This document shows, piece after piece, positions 28,247 to 38,893 of a DNA stretch of 64,000 bases. The notes below the pieces were generated by a model. The model was not told the DNA's origin and did not search any database. It worked only from the letters and a program-made list of their open reading frames with translations. The DNA is taken from positions 1-64,000 of the forward strand of contig CALBKH010000026.1 in assembly GCA_937892955.1 (NCBI GenBank), given 5' to 3'. Both the position numbers and the translations under genes were made by a program. Position 1 is the stretch's first letter, and the number at the start of each line of letters is the position of its first letter. The DNA is from an uncultured Alphaproteobacteria bacterium. Its GTDB lineage: Bacteria; Pseudomonadota; Alphaproteobacteria; Rhizobiales; Ancalomicrobiaceae.

Positions 28247-28278
28247 CGACCGGAGACGTCCCTCAACGCCTCCGGTCG
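28247..28278 (-). other. Hairpin 8 nt after the dsrB stop
   Basis: CGACCGGAG (28247-28255) pairs with CTCCGGTCG (28270-28278) over a 14-nt loop, with no T-tract. It is similar in placement to the hairpins after dsrA and dsrC. Confidence 0.5.
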
Positions 28279-28285
28279 GTCGACA

Positions 28286-29374
28286 TCAGAAGCGGACGTG
28301 AGCCGACATGTTCATGTTGTGGCGCGCGCCGACCCAGGTATCGATGTGATGCTTGGTGAAGGCGAGGCCGGTCAGCTCGAAGAAGCGCGGCCAACCGATG
28401 CGGTCGATCCACTCGCCCATGCGCTCGAAGTCCTTGGCGTTGTCCTTGTAGGCGTAGAGGATCTTGCGAACGACCTCTTCGACCTCGGGCCAACGCGGGG
28501 CGTTGTTCGGCAGGTTGGCGACGACCAGCTTGTGGAAGGTCGGCTTGGAGCGGGCGTTGGAATGCTTGCCACCCACCCAGATCGCGATGCGGGTCGAGTC
28601 CGCGCCGTTGATCTGCATCGGCGGGCACGGCGGATAGCAGGCGCCGCAGCACACGCACTTCTTCTCGTCGACCTCGAGCGACGGCTTGCCGTCGACGAGG
28701 GCCGGACGGATCGCCGCCACCGGGCAGCGCGCCACGACCGCCGGACGCTCGCAGACGTTGGCGACGAGGTCGTGGTTGATCTTCGGCGGCTTGGTGTACT
28801 GGACGTTGATGGCGATGTCGCCCTGGCCGCCGCAGTTGATCTGGCAGCACGAGGTGGTGATGCGAACGCGGTTCGGCATCTCCTCGTGAGTGAACTCGTG
28901 ATGCATCATGTCCATCAGCGACTTCACGACGCCCGAGGCGTCGGTGCCGGGGATGTCGCAGTGCAGCCAGCCCTGGGTGTGGGAGATCATCGACACCGAG
29001 TTGCCGGTGCCGCCCACGGGAAAGCCCTCGGCGTTCAGAGCCGAGATCAGCGCCGGGACCTTGGCGAAGTCGCTCACCATGTACTCGATGTTCGAGCGGG
29101 TGGTGAAGCGGACGTAGCCTTCGCCCTGGGTGTCGGCGATGTCGCAGAGTTTGCGGATCGTGCCGACGTCCATCTGACGCTGGGTGCCGGCGCGAACGGT
29201 CCAGATTTCGTCGCCGTTCTTGGCGACGTGATGCAGGACGCCCGGACGGGGACGGTCGTGCCAGTCCCAGTTGCCGTAGTTCTTCTTCAGAATCGGATGC
29301 ATCAACGGAAACGGATCCGGCACCCCGTGTTCGTCGGGCAGCCGCGGCTTCTTGGCCGTCTGGGCGTCGGTCAT
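28286..29374 (-). CDS. dsrB: Reverse-type dissimilatory sulfite reductase beta subunit DsrB
   Basis: 362 residues from ATG 29374, with GGGAGGG 7 nt before it. It has the sulfite/nitrite reductase repeat fold, the sirohaem/[4Fe-4S] ligands in TTSCCQINCGG and in VCERPAVVARCPVAAI, and an inserted ferredoxin domain with CVCCGACYPPCPPM. DsrB carries the functional sirohaem site in the alpha2-beta2 enzyme. With DsrEFH and DsrL present, the enzyme would act in the oxidative direction, turning DsrC-bound sulfur into sulfite. It follows dsrA by 112 bp with a hairpin between. Confidence 0.97.
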   Translation of the reverse strand: MTDAQTAKKPRLPDEHGVPDPFPLMHPILKKNYGNWDWHDRPRPGVLHHVAKNGDEIWTVRAGTQRQMDVGTIRKLCDIADTQGEGYVRFTTRSNIEYMVSDFAKVPALISALNAEGFPVGGTGNSVSMISHTQGWLHCDIPGTDASGVVKSLMDMMHHEFTHEEMPNRVRITTSCCQINCGGQGDIAINVQYTKPPKINHDLVANVCERPAVVARCPVAAIRPALVDGKPSLEVDEKKCVCCGACYPPCPPMQINGADSTRIAIWVGGKHSNARSKPTFHKLVVANLPNNAPRWPEVEEVVRKILYAYKDNAKDFERMGEWIDRIGWPRFFELTGLAFTKHHIDTWVGARHNMNMSAHVRF

Positions 29375-29445
29375 ATCGCTCCCTCCCAAGGGAAAAAAAC
29401 GTGCGTGACGGAAGCGCGACCGTCACCACGGACGCGCGGGAAAGG

Positions 29446-29470
29446 GACCCGGCCGATCTTCGGCCGGGTC
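29446..29470 (-). other. Hairpin 16 nt after the dsrA stop
   Basis: GACCCGGCCG (29446-29455) and CGGCCGGGTC (29461-29470) form a 10-bp stem with a 5-nt loop. On the transcript it is followed by CCCTTTCCC, too weak for a full terminator. It lies in the 112-bp dsrA-dsrB gap. Confidence 0.5.
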
Positions 29471-29486
29471 GAACATCAGCGAGACG

Positions 29487-30743
29487 TCACTCGGCCGCTT
29501 CTTCGCGCGCCTTGCGCTCGAAGTACTTGTCGGCTTCGTCGGTGAAGTCGTCGGTGCGCACGTAGCTCGAGGTGCGCGGATGCTTGACCATGTTCGGATC
29601 CGGCTCGATGCCGACGCCCTTCAGGAAGGTCGGCAGACCGATGCGGTCGATGGTCTCGCCGATACGCTCGTGCTCGAGCGCGTTCTCGGCGAAGAACTCC
29701 ATGATCGTACGAGCGAACTCGACGAGCTCCTCGTAATCCTCGTCGGTCTGCAGCTTGAAGAACGGAACCACCATGGTGCCCATGAGGTCGCCGACCTTGA
29801 GCGAGCGCTTGCCGCCGATCAGGATGGTGGCGCCGCGATCGTCACCCGGCGCGAGCGCCTTGTTCATGACGTTCAGGCAGTGCATGCAGCGCACGCAGGA
29901 GCGGTTGTCGACTTCGAGCGTGTCGTCGTCGTTGAGCGACAGGGCCCGGGTCGGGCACATGGCGATGACGTGGTCGATGGTGTACTTGCGGCCGTGGCTC
30001 TCCACGTACGCCTTCACCTCGTCCTGGTTCACCTTCATGTCGTCGCGCCAGGTGCCGATCACGGCGAAGTCGGCGCGATGGATGGCGTTCACGCAGTCGT
30101 TCGGGCAGCCCGAGAACTTGTACTTGAACTTGTAGGGGAACGACGGACGGTGCATCTCGTCGAGGAACTCGTTGATCACCGAGCGATGCGCCTTGACCTC
30201 GTCGTAGAGGGACATCTCGCAGCGGGCGTGACCGACGCAGCTCATCGAGGTGCGCAGCGCCGGGCCGGCGCCGCCGAGGTCGAGACCCATCTCGTTGAAG
30301 GCGTCGAAGGCCTTCTGGACGTTCTCGGTCTTGCAGCCCTGGAACATGATGTCGCCGGACTGGCCGTGCAGGGCGATCAGGCCGGAGCCGTGCTCCTCCC
30401 AGATGTCGCACATCTGGCGCAGCATGTCGGTGGTGTAGTGATAGCCCGCCGGCGGCTGCACGCGAAGGGTGTGGAACTCCTTCGATTCCGGGAACTTGTC
30501 GGCGACTTCGGAGAAGCGCGGGATGACGCCGCCGCCGTAACCGAACACCGACACCGTGCCGCCCTTCCAGTAACCGAGGCGGTTGGTGTAGGAGTGCTCG
30601 AGCTGACCGAGCAGGTCGTTCATCATGGCGGCATACTGCTTGCCACCGGAGTCACGCAGCCTCTTGAGGCCGGTGACGAAGCTCGGCCAGGGGCCGCTTT
30701 CGAGCTCATCCAAGAGCGGCGTCTGATGCTTGTCGCCCGTCAT
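29487..30743 (-). CDS. dsrA: Reverse-type dissimilatory sulfite reductase alpha subunit DsrA
   Basis: 418 residues from ATG 30743, with GAAGGAG 6 nt before it. Iron-sulfur/sirohaem ligands are seen in MSCVGHARCEMSL and FSGCPNDCVNA, and a ferredoxin domain has SCVRCMHCLNVMNK. It starts the colinear sulfur block, so the main promoter should lie in the 414-bp region before it. DsrA pairs with DsrB in the cytoplasm. Phylogenetic placement within reverse-type DsrA cannot be done here; the oxidative reading rests on dsrEFH and dsrL. Confidence 0.97.
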   Translation of the reverse strand: MTGDKHQTPLLDELESGPWPSFVTGLKRLRDSGGKQYAAMMNDLLGQLEHSYTNRLGYWKGGTVSVFGYGGGVIPRFSEVADKFPESKEFHTLRVQPPAGYHYTTDMLRQMCDIWEEHGSGLIALHGQSGDIMFQGCKTENVQKAFDAFNEMGLDLGGAGPALRTSMSCVGHARCEMSLYDEVKAHRSVINEFLDEMHRPSFPYKFKYKFSGCPNDCVNAIHRADFAVIGTWRDDMKVNQDEVKAYVESHGRKYTIDHVIAMCPTRALSLNDDDTLEVDNRSCVRCMHCLNVMNKALAPGDDRGATILIGGKRSLKVGDLMGTMVVPFFKLQTDEDYEELVEFARTIMEFFAENALEHERIGETIDRIGLPTFLKGVGIEPDPNMVKHPRTSSYVRTDDFTDEADKYFERKAREEAAE

Positions 30744-31157
30744 GACTGTCTCCTTCGGTCGTTTCCTCGATCGGCCGCTCGCGTCCGATCCGTGTCGTTC
30801 CCGTCCCGCGGCCCTTGAACGGGCCTGCGGCGGAGCGACGTTCCGTCGTCTCTGCTCGGCTCGCCAAGGTCGCCCTACGCTTTCGGCAAGCCGGCGGCCC
30901 CCTCGATGCGATTTTTGCCTCGCACCGCCGGAGCCGCTCTTGAAAACCGTTATATGCGATCTCTCGAATATAATGCTATGCTGATTTTCAAGGTTTGCAA
31001 AGAGCGCATTTCAATCGATCTGCATTCTCGCGCTAAAATTTTTTTACATACCGGACAACCGAGTGAATCCGGTGTTCGTGAATCGACGAAAAAACAGAAT
31101 GTTGTGCCCCTTTTCGGAAACACGGAGAGAGGTGGCACGGGTGGGAGGACCACGGGA
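30744..31157. promoter_or_regulatory. Divergent dsrA / dioxygenase promoter region with nested inverted repeats
   Basis: This 414-bp gene-free region is AT-rich at 30930-31110, unlike its surroundings. The inverted repeat CTTGAAAA (30939-30946) / TTTTCAAG (30985-30992) encloses another, TTATAT (30950-30955) / ATATAA (30968-30973). A perfect TATAAT is at 30969-30974 on the plus strand, without a well-spaced -35. These dyads are probable binding sites for a sulfur- or redox-responsive regulator serving both directions; the regulator is not identified. Confidence 0.55.
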
Positions 31158-32138
31158 ATGCAGGCTGTCGATACCCCGATTTCCGGCTCGATCCGGGCGT
31201 CTGACATATCAGTTGCCCCACTTTCCGGGCCGTTCTCGATCGCCGACGAAGCGGCCTATCGGAGTTGGCGCGAGGCGAAGCTCGCCGCCCATCCGCGGGA
31301 CGCTTCGGAGCTCTCGGTCGACATCGCCGATCCGCTCGCTCCGAGCCCGGCGGAACTGGCGGCGATCGCCGAAGCCTGCACCCGCGCCGACATGTGCGTC
31401 TATCGATTCGTCGACGCTCCCGCCGACGAGACCCACGCGCGCCGTGCCGTATCCGCGCTGGCCGCGGCCTGCGGCCTGACGCGATTCGAGAAGCATCGCT
31501 CCGCCGGACCGGACGGACTCGTCGCCATCGAAGTGGCGAAGGACGCCCATCGCTCCGGCTTCATCCCCTATTCGACCCGACCGATCGGCTGGCACACCGA
31601 CGGCTACTATGCCTACGAGGGTCCGTCGCGCGCCATACGCGCCATGGTCCTGCACTGCGTGCGGCCGGCGGCGGAGGGCGGCGTCAATGCGCTGCTCGAT
31701 CACGAGATCGCCTATATCCGCCTGCGCGACCGCGATCCCGCCTTCGTCGAGGCGTTGATGCGGCCGAACGCGATGTCGATTCCGCCGTCGGTGGAAGAGG
31801 ACGGCAGCGTCCGCGACTGGGCGGTCGGCCCGGTGTTCGAGGTCGATCCGGCGACCGGCGGCCTGTTGATGCGCTACACCGCGCGCAAACGTCACATCTC
31901 CTGGGCCGAGGATTCCGTCACGCGCGCCGCCGTAGCGGCGCTCGAGGAGATCTGCGCCACCGATCCCCTGGTCTTCCGCCTGCGTCTCGACGCCGGCCAG
32001 GGGGTGGTGTGCAACAACGTTCTCCACGACCGCACCGGTTTCGGCGACGAGACCCACTCGACACGGCTCCTCTTGCGCCTACGTTCCTACGATCGGCTCT
32101 TCGCCTCGCCGGGCCTCGCCGCACCGGCAGCAGAGTGA
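31158..32138 (+). CDS. TauD/TfdA-family Fe(II)/2-oxoglutarate dioxygenase
   Basis: 326 residues from ATG 31158, with GGGAGG 9 nt before it; the open frame upstream crosses the promoter and is rejected. The iron triad is suggested by WHTDGYY (HxD) and the distal His of NNVLHDRTGF, followed by the 2-oxoglutarate Arg in HSTRLLLRL. Members hydroxylate substrates such as taurine (releasing sulfite), alkyl sulfates or betaines. It is transcribed away from dsrA and is followed by two small genes. A role in releasing sulfite from an organosulfur compound or in making a sulfur-metabolism compound is possible; the substrate is unknown. Confidence 0.85.
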   Translation: MQAVDTPISGSIRASDISVAPLSGPFSIADEAAYRSWREAKLAAHPRDASELSVDIADPLAPSPAELAAIAEACTRADMCVYRFVDAPADETHARRAVSALAAACGLTRFEKHRSAGPDGLVAIEVAKDAHRSGFIPYSTRPIGWHTDGYYAYEGPSRAIRAMVLHCVRPAAEGGVNALLDHEIAYIRLRDRDPAFVEALMRPNAMSIPPSVEEDGSVRDWAVGPVFEVDPATGGLLMRYTARKRHISWAEDSVTRAAVAALEEICATDPLVFRLRLDAGQGVVCNNVLHDRTGFGDETHSTRLLLRLRSYDRLFASPGLAAPAAE

Positions 32139-32298
32139 AACCGACCTCACGAAATTCGGACCCGCCCGATTTTCGTGGACGTTGCGGCCCGACCGGCCGA
32201 TGCGCGTCGGCGCTTGCCTCCACTCATGAAGTTTCGATCAGATCGAAACGTCGTGAGTTCCGTATGATTCCCGGAAACCCACGAATTCGGACGACCCG

Positions 32299-32514
32299 AT
32301 GGCCAATCTTTCCGACCTGATCATCTCCCACCGCGAGATCACCTCCTATTGGGATCTCGAGAAACTCGTCGAAGCCGCGGCGCAGGACGGCATGGTGGTG
32401 CTGCACATGGATCTGAAGCCCGACTACCAGGACACGCCGCGCGACTGGCAGAAGCGGCTCGAACTCGCGTTCTATCGCGCCGGCGGCCACAAGCCCGGGC
32501 TGGGGAACCGCTGA
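32299..32514 (+). CDS. Small protein of unknown function next to the dioxygenase
   Basis: 71 residues, MANLSDLIISHREITSYW at the start, followed by charged and hydrophobic alternation and a basic C-terminus. No signal peptide, Cys or membrane helix. Its stop overlaps the start of the next small gene (TGATG), showing translational coupling. It lies 160 bp after the dioxygenase on the same strand. Codon use and coupling support a real gene. I do not recognise the family. Confidence 0.7.
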   Translation: MANLSDLIISHREITSYWDLEKLVEAAAQDGMVVLHMDLKPDYQDTPRDWQKRLELAFYRAGGHKPGLGNR

Positions 32515-32744
32515 TGAGCGACCTCGAACGCACCGATCTCCTCACCCTCGCCGCGCCCTATCGTCGCGAGGTCCGGCTCGAGCACGTGGTCTTCGAGAGC
32601 GGCATGAAGATGCTGCGGGTCATCGTCCGCGAGGGCCATCGCATCACCCAGCTCGACCTCGACCCCGAGACGGCGAAGGCCTGGGGGGCCGCCATGACCG
32701 ACTGGGCCGGGCGGATGGAGCGCGGAGAAGCGCCGCTGCCCTGA
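32514..32744 (+). CDS. Second small protein of unknown function, coupled to the first
   Basis: 76 residues from ATG 32514, which shares one base with the preceding stop. The chain has a beta-rich middle (VRLEHVVFESGMKMLRVIVR) and a helical end with WGAAMTDWAGRMERGE. No Cys, signal peptide or membrane helix. Together with the previous gene and the dioxygenase it makes a three-gene unit diverging from dsr. The function is unknown; a two-protein complex is possible because of the coupling. Confidence 0.7.
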   Translation: MSDLERTDLLTLAAPYRREVRLEHVVFESGMKMLRVIVREGHRITQLDLDPETAKAWGAAMTDWAGRMERGEAPLP

Positions 32745-32872
32745 GGCGGGCCCGCCGCCTGCGCCGAGACCGGTCGACGGCGGCGAGAGCGAGCCGATCG
32801 ATCCTCGCCTTGCCGTCGCCGCGATCGTCCGTCACCGTCGCGGTATCGGCGAAGAAGATGAGAGGCGGCCGC

Positions 32873-34300
32873 ATGAGGAAACCGCTTGCGACGGAAACGG
32901 GCGCGCACCGCGCCGTGCGTCGCCGCGGTGCGCGCGGCCTGCGCGGAACAGCCGCCATCCTCCTCGCCGCCGTCCTCCTCCTGCCCGCCTCCCCCGCAGC
33001 GGCCCAGTCGCGCCGGCCCTCGTTCGTCCGTGACGCCGAGACCGAGGCGCTGCTCGGCGACTATGCCCGGCCGATCTTCAAGGTCGCCGGCGTTCGGGCC
33101 AAGGACGTCCGCCTCGTCCTCGTCGCCAGCCGCGAGTTCAACGCCTTCATCATCGACGGCGGCCGCATCTTCATGAACATCGGCGTGCTGATGGACGCCG
33201 CGACCCCCAACGAGGTGATCGGCGTCCTCGCCCACGAGACCGGCCACATCGCCGGCGCCCACCAGGTGCGCTTCCGCGAGGCGATGGCCCGGGCCCGGAA
33301 TCTGGCGTTGCTCGGCGCCGCCCTCGGCGGCGCGGCGATGGTCGGCTCGATCCGTTCGGGCGGCGGCGCCCAGGCCGGTCAGGCCGGCGCCGCGGTGATG
33401 ACCGGTTCGGCGAGCCTCGCCGGCGCCTCGCTGATGGCCTACGCCCGCACCGAGGAACTCGCCGCCGACCGCGCCGCCCTCAACTATCTCGAGAAGACCG
33501 GCCAGTCGGCCGAGGGCATGCTCGTCACCTTCCGCCGCTTCGCCGACCAGATGTTGGTGGCGCGCCAGGGCATGGACCCTTACGCCTTCTCCCACCCGAT
33601 GCCGCGCGAGCGCATCTCGCAGATCGAGGATCTGGCGACCAAGTCGAAGTTTCACGACCGCAAGGACCCGCCGGCGCTGCAGGCGCGTCACGACCTGATG
33701 CGGGCCAAGCTCACCGCCTTCATGGACGATCCGCGCGCCGTCGGCGGCAAGTATCCGGCCTCCGACAATTCGCTCGCCGCCCGCTACGCCCGCGCCGTCG
33801 TCGCCTATCGCCGCAACACCCCCGCCGATGCCGTCCGTCTCACCGACGAACTGATCCGCGAGCACCCCTCGAACCCCTATTTCCACGAGCTGAAGGGCCA
33901 GACCCTGCTCGAATGGGGCAAGCCGCGCGAGGCGATCCCGGAACTGAGGCGGGCGGTCGAGCTCGCCCCCGCCGGTCCCGGCGCGCCGATCCGGGTGATG
34001 CTCGGCCACGCGCTGGTGGCGACCGAGGACAAGGGCCTCACCGACGAAGCGATCCGCCAGCTCACCATCGCCGCCGACCGCGACCGCCTCGACCCCTCGC
34101 CCTACCGGCACCTCGCGCGCGCCTGGGCGATGAAGGGCAACCTGCCCAAGGCCGACCTGATGGTCGCCACGGGGATGTTCGTCTCCGGCGACGTGAAGGA
34201 GGCGCGGAAATACGCGGCGCGGGCTCGAGACAATTTGAAGACCGGCTCGGCCGACTGGCTTCGCGCCGACGACATCGTGTCCTATAAGCCCGACGAATGA
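32873..34300 (+). CDS. Periplasmic M48-family metalloprotease with TPR region (BepA-like)
   Basis: 475 residues from ATG 32873, with GAGG 7 nt before it; an ATG at 32858 is the alternative. A signal peptide covers residues about 22-44. The zinc motif HETGH is at 121-125, and the third ligand is probably the Glu of RTEELAADRA. After residue 300, helical repeats of TPR type follow (NPYFHELKGQTLLEWGKPRE and on). The architecture matches BepA/YfgC, a periplasmic chaperone-protease that checks outer-membrane protein and LPS-transport assembly. A DsbA-like gene follows 56 bp later, fitting an envelope-quality pair. Confidence 0.9.
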   Translation: MRKPLATETGAHRAVRRRGARGLRGTAAILLAAVLLLPASPAAAQSRRPSFVRDAETEALLGDYARPIFKVAGVRAKDVRLVLVASREFNAFIIDGGRIFMNIGVLMDAATPNEVIGVLAHETGHIAGAHQVRFREAMARARNLALLGAALGGAAMVGSIRSGGGAQAGQAGAAVMTGSASLAGASLMAYARTEELAADRAALNYLEKTGQSAEGMLVTFRRFADQMLVARQGMDPYAFSHPMPRERISQIEDLATKSKFHDRKDPPALQARHDLMRAKLTAFMDDPRAVGGKYPASDNSLAARYARAVVAYRRNTPADAVRLTDELIREHPSNPYFHELKGQTLLEWGKPREAIPELRRAVELAPAGPGAPIRVMLGHALVATEDKGLTDEAIRQLTIAADRDRLDPSPYRHLARAWAMKGNLPKADLMVATGMFVSGDVKEARKYAARARDNLKTGSADWLRADDIVSYKPDE

Positions 34301-34356
34301 TCGAACCGTCCCCGAAGACAGGCGCACTCCCGCGCCGCCGACACCCGGAGCCGCCC

Positions 34357-35115
34357 ATGATGCGCCGCCTCACCCCCCTTCTCGCCGGCGTCGCCGCCCT
34401 CACGCTCGTCGGCTTCGCCCCGGCGCAGGCCCAGGCGCCGCTCGACAAGGCGGCGATCGAAAAAATCGTCCACGACTACATCGTCGCCAATCCGGAGGTG
34501 CTCGAGGAGGCGATGGCGGCGCTCGAGAAGAAGCAGGCAGCGGCGGCGGCCGCCGGTCACGCCAAGACCCTCGAGGAGAAGAAGTCGATCGTCTTCGACA
34601 GCACCCGCCAGGTGGTGCTCGGCAATCCCAAGGGCGACGTCACCCTGGTCGAGTTCTTCGACTACAACTGCGGCTACTGCAAGCGCGCCCTCGCCGACAT
34701 GCTGACCCTCATCGACAAGGATCCCAAGCTGCGGATCGTGATCAAGGAGTTCCCGGTGCTTGGCCAGGGCTCGGTCGAGGCGGCGCGGGTCTCCATCGCG
34801 GTCGGCCGCGTCGCGCCACAGAAGTATCTCGACTTCCACAAGCGCATGCTCACCGGCCGCGGCTCCGCCGATCAGGCCAAGGCGATGGATGCGGCCAAGG
34901 CGGCCGGCATCGACGCCAAGGCGCTCGAGGCGGCGCTCGCCGACAAGGAGGTCTCCGCCACGATCGAAGAGGTCTACGGGCTCGCCTCCGCCTTCGGGCT
35001 GTCCGGCACGCCGTCCTACGTCGTCGGCAATCAGGTCTTCGCCGGCGCCATCGGCGCGGACAAGCTGGCGGCTCGCATCGCCGAGGCGCGGTGCACCCTC
35101 ACCAAGAGCTGCTGA
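34357..35115 (+). CDS. DsbA-family periplasmic thiol oxidoreductase
   Basis: 252 residues from ATG 34357. A signal peptide ends near APAQAQA. The first 60 mature residues are a charged, Ala-rich helical extension (copper-resistance-like N-terminus as in Com1/ScsC-type proteins). The thioredoxin fold has the CGYC active site in FFDYNCGYCKRA and the cis-Pro loop GTPSYVVGN. Two more Cys are at the C-terminus (ARCTLTKSC). It probably forms or isomerises disulfides in exported proteins. It follows the M48 protease. Confidence 0.9.
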   Translation: MMRRLTPLLAGVAALTLVGFAPAQAQAPLDKAAIEKIVHDYIVANPEVLEEAMAALEKKQAAAAAAGHAKTLEEKKSIVFDSTRQVVLGNPKGDVTLVEFFDYNCGYCKRALADMLTLIDKDPKLRIVIKEFPVLGQGSVEAARVSIAVGRVAPQKYLDFHKRMLTGRGSADQAKAMDAAKAAGIDAKALEAALADKEVSATIEEVYGLASAFGLSGTPSYVVGNQVFAGAIGADKLAARIAEARCTLTKSC

Positions 35116-35338
35116 GGCGGCCCGGGGGGTGTTTCCCGCGACATATCCGGGGAGCGCGGCGGTCGCCGCGCCCGCGGGGCCTTGTTCGGGGCCGATGCCC
35201 CGCCTATAAAGCGCGACGCGCCGGACCCGCCGGCTCGGCTGCACGACGTGTCCCGAAGGAAATTTCCTGCACGTCGGAATGCAGCTGCCGGATCGCCCGA
35301 AGCGGGTCCCCGTCCGACACGAACCGAGATCCGACCCG

Positions 35339-35830
35339 ATGGCCACCCCCAAGAAGCCTTTCGACACCGACTTCATCCGCGATCTGGCGATGCTCGTCGC
35401 CGAGACCGACCTGAGCGAGATCGAGGTGGAACAGGGCGACCTGCGCATCCGCGTCGCCCGCAACGTCCAGATCGTGGCGCCGGTCACCGTGGCCGCCCCG
35501 ACCGCCGCCCATCACGCCCCGATCGCCGCGCCGGTCGCGCCCGCCGCCGCGGTGGCGCCGGCCGCCCCGGTGACGGAAACCGGCTGGGCCGATCACCCCG
35601 GCGTGGTGAAGTCGCCGATGGTCGGCACCTGCTATCGCTCGCCCTCGCCGGGATCGGCCGCCTTCGTCGACGTCGGCACCCGCGTCCGTGAGGGCCAGAC
35701 GCTGCTCATCGTCGAGGCGATGAAGACGATGAACCAGATTCCGGCCCCCAAGGCCGGCGTGGTCACCGCCATCCTCGTCGAGGACGCGGCCCCGGTGGAG
35801 TACGGCGAACCGCTCGTCGTCATCGAGTGA
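35339..35830 (+). CDS. accB: Biotin carboxyl carrier protein of acetyl-CoA carboxylase
   Basis: 163 residues from ATG 35339. An N-terminal dimerisation part is joined by an Ala/Pro-rich linker (residues 46-80) to the biotinyl domain. The biotinylated Lys is K129 in VEAMKTMN, where Thr replaces the more usual Met after Lys. The thumb region [16 protein letters not shown] is typical of AccB. It lies 11 bp before accC, the standard pair for malonyl-CoA synthesis. The preceding 220 bp hold no gene and should carry the promoter. Confidence 0.96.
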   Translation: MATPKKPFDTDFIRDLAMLVAETDLSEIEVEQGDLRIRVARNVQIVAPVTVAAPTAAHHAPIAAPVAPAAAVAPAAPVTETGWADHPGVVKSPMVGTCYRSPSPGSAAFVDVGTRVREGQTLLIVEAMKTMNQIPAPKAGVVTAILVEDAAPVEYGEPLVVIE

Positions 35831-35841
35831 CGGGGGCCGTC

Positions 35842-37191
<1,350 letters not shown>

Positions 37192-37270
37192 GCCGGCGCG
37201 GCTCGTCGATCGTGAGACCAAGACCCTCGGCCGGGCGTCCCGTCCGGGGGTCTTCTCTTCGGAGATCTCC

Positions 37271-37948
37271 GTGGCCCGTCCTTTCCATCGGATCACCGCC
37301 GAGACCCTGATCCGGGCCTATTCGATCGGCATCTTTCCGATGGCCGAAACCGCCGACGACCCCGATCTCTTCTGGGTCGAGCCGGAGAAGCGTGGCATCC
37401 TGCCGCTCGACGGCTTCCACCTCTCCCGCCGCCTCGCCCGCACCGTCCGCGGCGATGGTTTCGCGGTCACCTGCGACACCGACTTCGAGGGCGTCGTCGC
37501 CGGCTGCGCCGCCCCCGCTCCCGGCCGCCAGGGCACCTGGATCAACGCCGAGATCCGCCGACTCTACGGCGAACTCTACCGGCGCGGGATGGTCCACACG
37601 GTCGAGTGCCGCAAGGACGGCGAGCTGGTCGGCGGCCTCTACGGCGTGTCGCTCGGCGGCGCCTTCTTCGGCGAGAGCATGTTCTCTCGCGTCACCGACG
37701 CCTCGAAGGTGGCGCTGGCGCATCTCGTGGCGCGGCTGAAGGTCGGAGACTTCGTCCTGCTCGACACCCAGTTCCTCACCGCCCATCTCGGGCGATTCGG
37801 CGCCGTCGAGATCCCCCGCCGCGCCTATCGCGCCCGCCTGGAGCAGGCCCTCGCCTTCACCGCCGACTTCCATCGGCTGGGCGGTCCCGGCGAAACGGTG
37901 GCGGGTGCGCGCGTCACGGAGCTTCTCGCCGAGCCGGCGGCGGAGTGA
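37271..37948 (+). CDS. aat: Leucyl/phenylalanyl-tRNA-protein transferase
   Basis: 225 residues from a GTG at 37271, with GGAGAT upstream. Family motifs include [50 protein letters not shown] and [18 protein letters not shown]. The enzyme transfers Leu or Phe from tRNA to N-terminal Lys/Arg of proteins and so feeds the ClpS/ClpAP N-degron route. It sits after accBC and before DUF2155, a common order in Rhizobiales. Confidence 0.95.
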   Translation: MARPFHRITAETLIRAYSIGIFPMAETADDPDLFWVEPEKRGILPLDGFHLSRRLARTVRGDGFAVTCDTDFEGVVAGCAAPAPGRQGTWINAEIRRLYGELYRRGMVHTVECRKDGELVGGLYGVSLGGAFFGESMFSRVTDASKVALAHLVARLKVGDFVLLDTQFLTAHLGRFGAVEIPRRAYRARLEQALAFTADFHRLGGPGETVAGARVTELLAEPAAE

Positions 37949-38023
37949 TCGACGGCGGGTCGGTCGCAGAGGCGCGGCCGACGGCATGTCCCGGGTGATC
38001 TATGGACGGCGGCGGCCTTCGCG

Positions 38024-38755
38024 TCAGCGCAGCGGCGGCAATTCGCTGCGGGTCGGCAGCGGCGTGCCGTTCGGCTTCGGCGCGGCGACGGAAGGTGGTG
38101 CCACCTCGGGCGGCGCGCCGGCGTCGGCCTTCGGCGCCGGCGGACGCGGCGCGGCGGGCTTTTCGGCTGCGGCGGGCTGCGGCTTGGCCGCCGGCTTCGC
38201 CGGGGCCGCGGGCGCCGCCGGAGCCGCTGGCTCGGTCTCGGCGGTCTCGCCTTCGGTCGGCGGCGTCGCCGGAATGCCGGCCTTGGCGCGCGCCGCCGGG
38301 TCGTCGGTCGACATCTTGCAGTCGGTCAGCCACACATCGTAGACGGCGTGCTCGACCGCGTGGAGGCCGGGGCTGTCGGCGAACATCCAGCCGGTGAAGA
38401 TGCGGCGGATCTTGTTGTCGAGGGTGATCTCGTCGACCTCGACGAAGGTGGTCGTCAGCGGCGCCATGGTCTGCGGCCGGGTGTAGCAGACCCGCGGCGT
38501 CACCTGCAGCGCGCCGAACTGCACCGTCTCGTCGATGGCGACGTCGAAGGAGATGATCCGCCCGGTGATCTTGTCGAGGCCCGAGAACGAGGCGATCGGC
38601 GTGGCGATCTTGGTGCCGTCCTCGGAAACCTGCGCGCGCTTCGGCGGCGCGGCCACCGCGGCGCCGGCGATGAGGAGCGCGACCGGCACGAACGCGAAAC
38701 GTCCGAGGCTCCGGCGCCGGGACGTCTTCGGCGGGATCATCGAGGTGGTCGTCAT
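38024..38755 (-). CDS. DUF2155 secreted protein with Ala/Pro tail
   Basis: 243 residues from ATG 38755, with GGAG 5 nt before it. A signal sequence covers residues about 12-36. The conserved DUF2155 core runs about residues 50-155 (LDKITGRIISFDV, FGALQVTPRVCYTRP, TTTFVEVDEI, FTGWMFADSPGLHAVEHAVYDVWLTDC). The final 90 residues are low-complexity Ala/Pro/Lys. The function is not known; the family is restricted largely to alphaproteobacteria. It is oriented against aat and next to the NDUFA12-like gene. Confidence 0.9.
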   Translation of the reverse strand: MTTTSMIPPKTSRRRSLGRFAFVPVALLIAGAAVAAPPKRAQVSEDGTKIATPIASFSGLDKITGRIISFDVAIDETVQFGALQVTPRVCYTRPQTMAPLTTTFVEVDEITLDNKIRRIFTGWMFADSPGLHAVEHAVYDVWLTDCKMSTDDPAARAKAGIPATPPTEGETAETEPAAPAAPAAPAKPAAKPQPAAAEKPAAPRPPAPKADAGAPPEVAPPSVAAPKPNGTPLPTRSELPPLR

Positions 38756-38893
38756 CGTCGCTCCGAAACGGTCGGACGGCATGGAAACGGCGGTGCGGCG
38801 GATCGAACCACCGTCACCGCCGATCGATGACCGCCACTCGTGGCGAGGAGATGGCGAAGCGCGCAGGTCGCCGCGTTCCTCGCCGCCCCGGCC

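Noticed and set aside
29487..30743. dsrAB as a sulfate-reducer (reductive) enzyme
   Set aside because: dsrEFH and dsrL in the same operon, with sqr and soeABC downstream, indicate the oxidative pathway. No dsrD or apr/sat genes are seen here.
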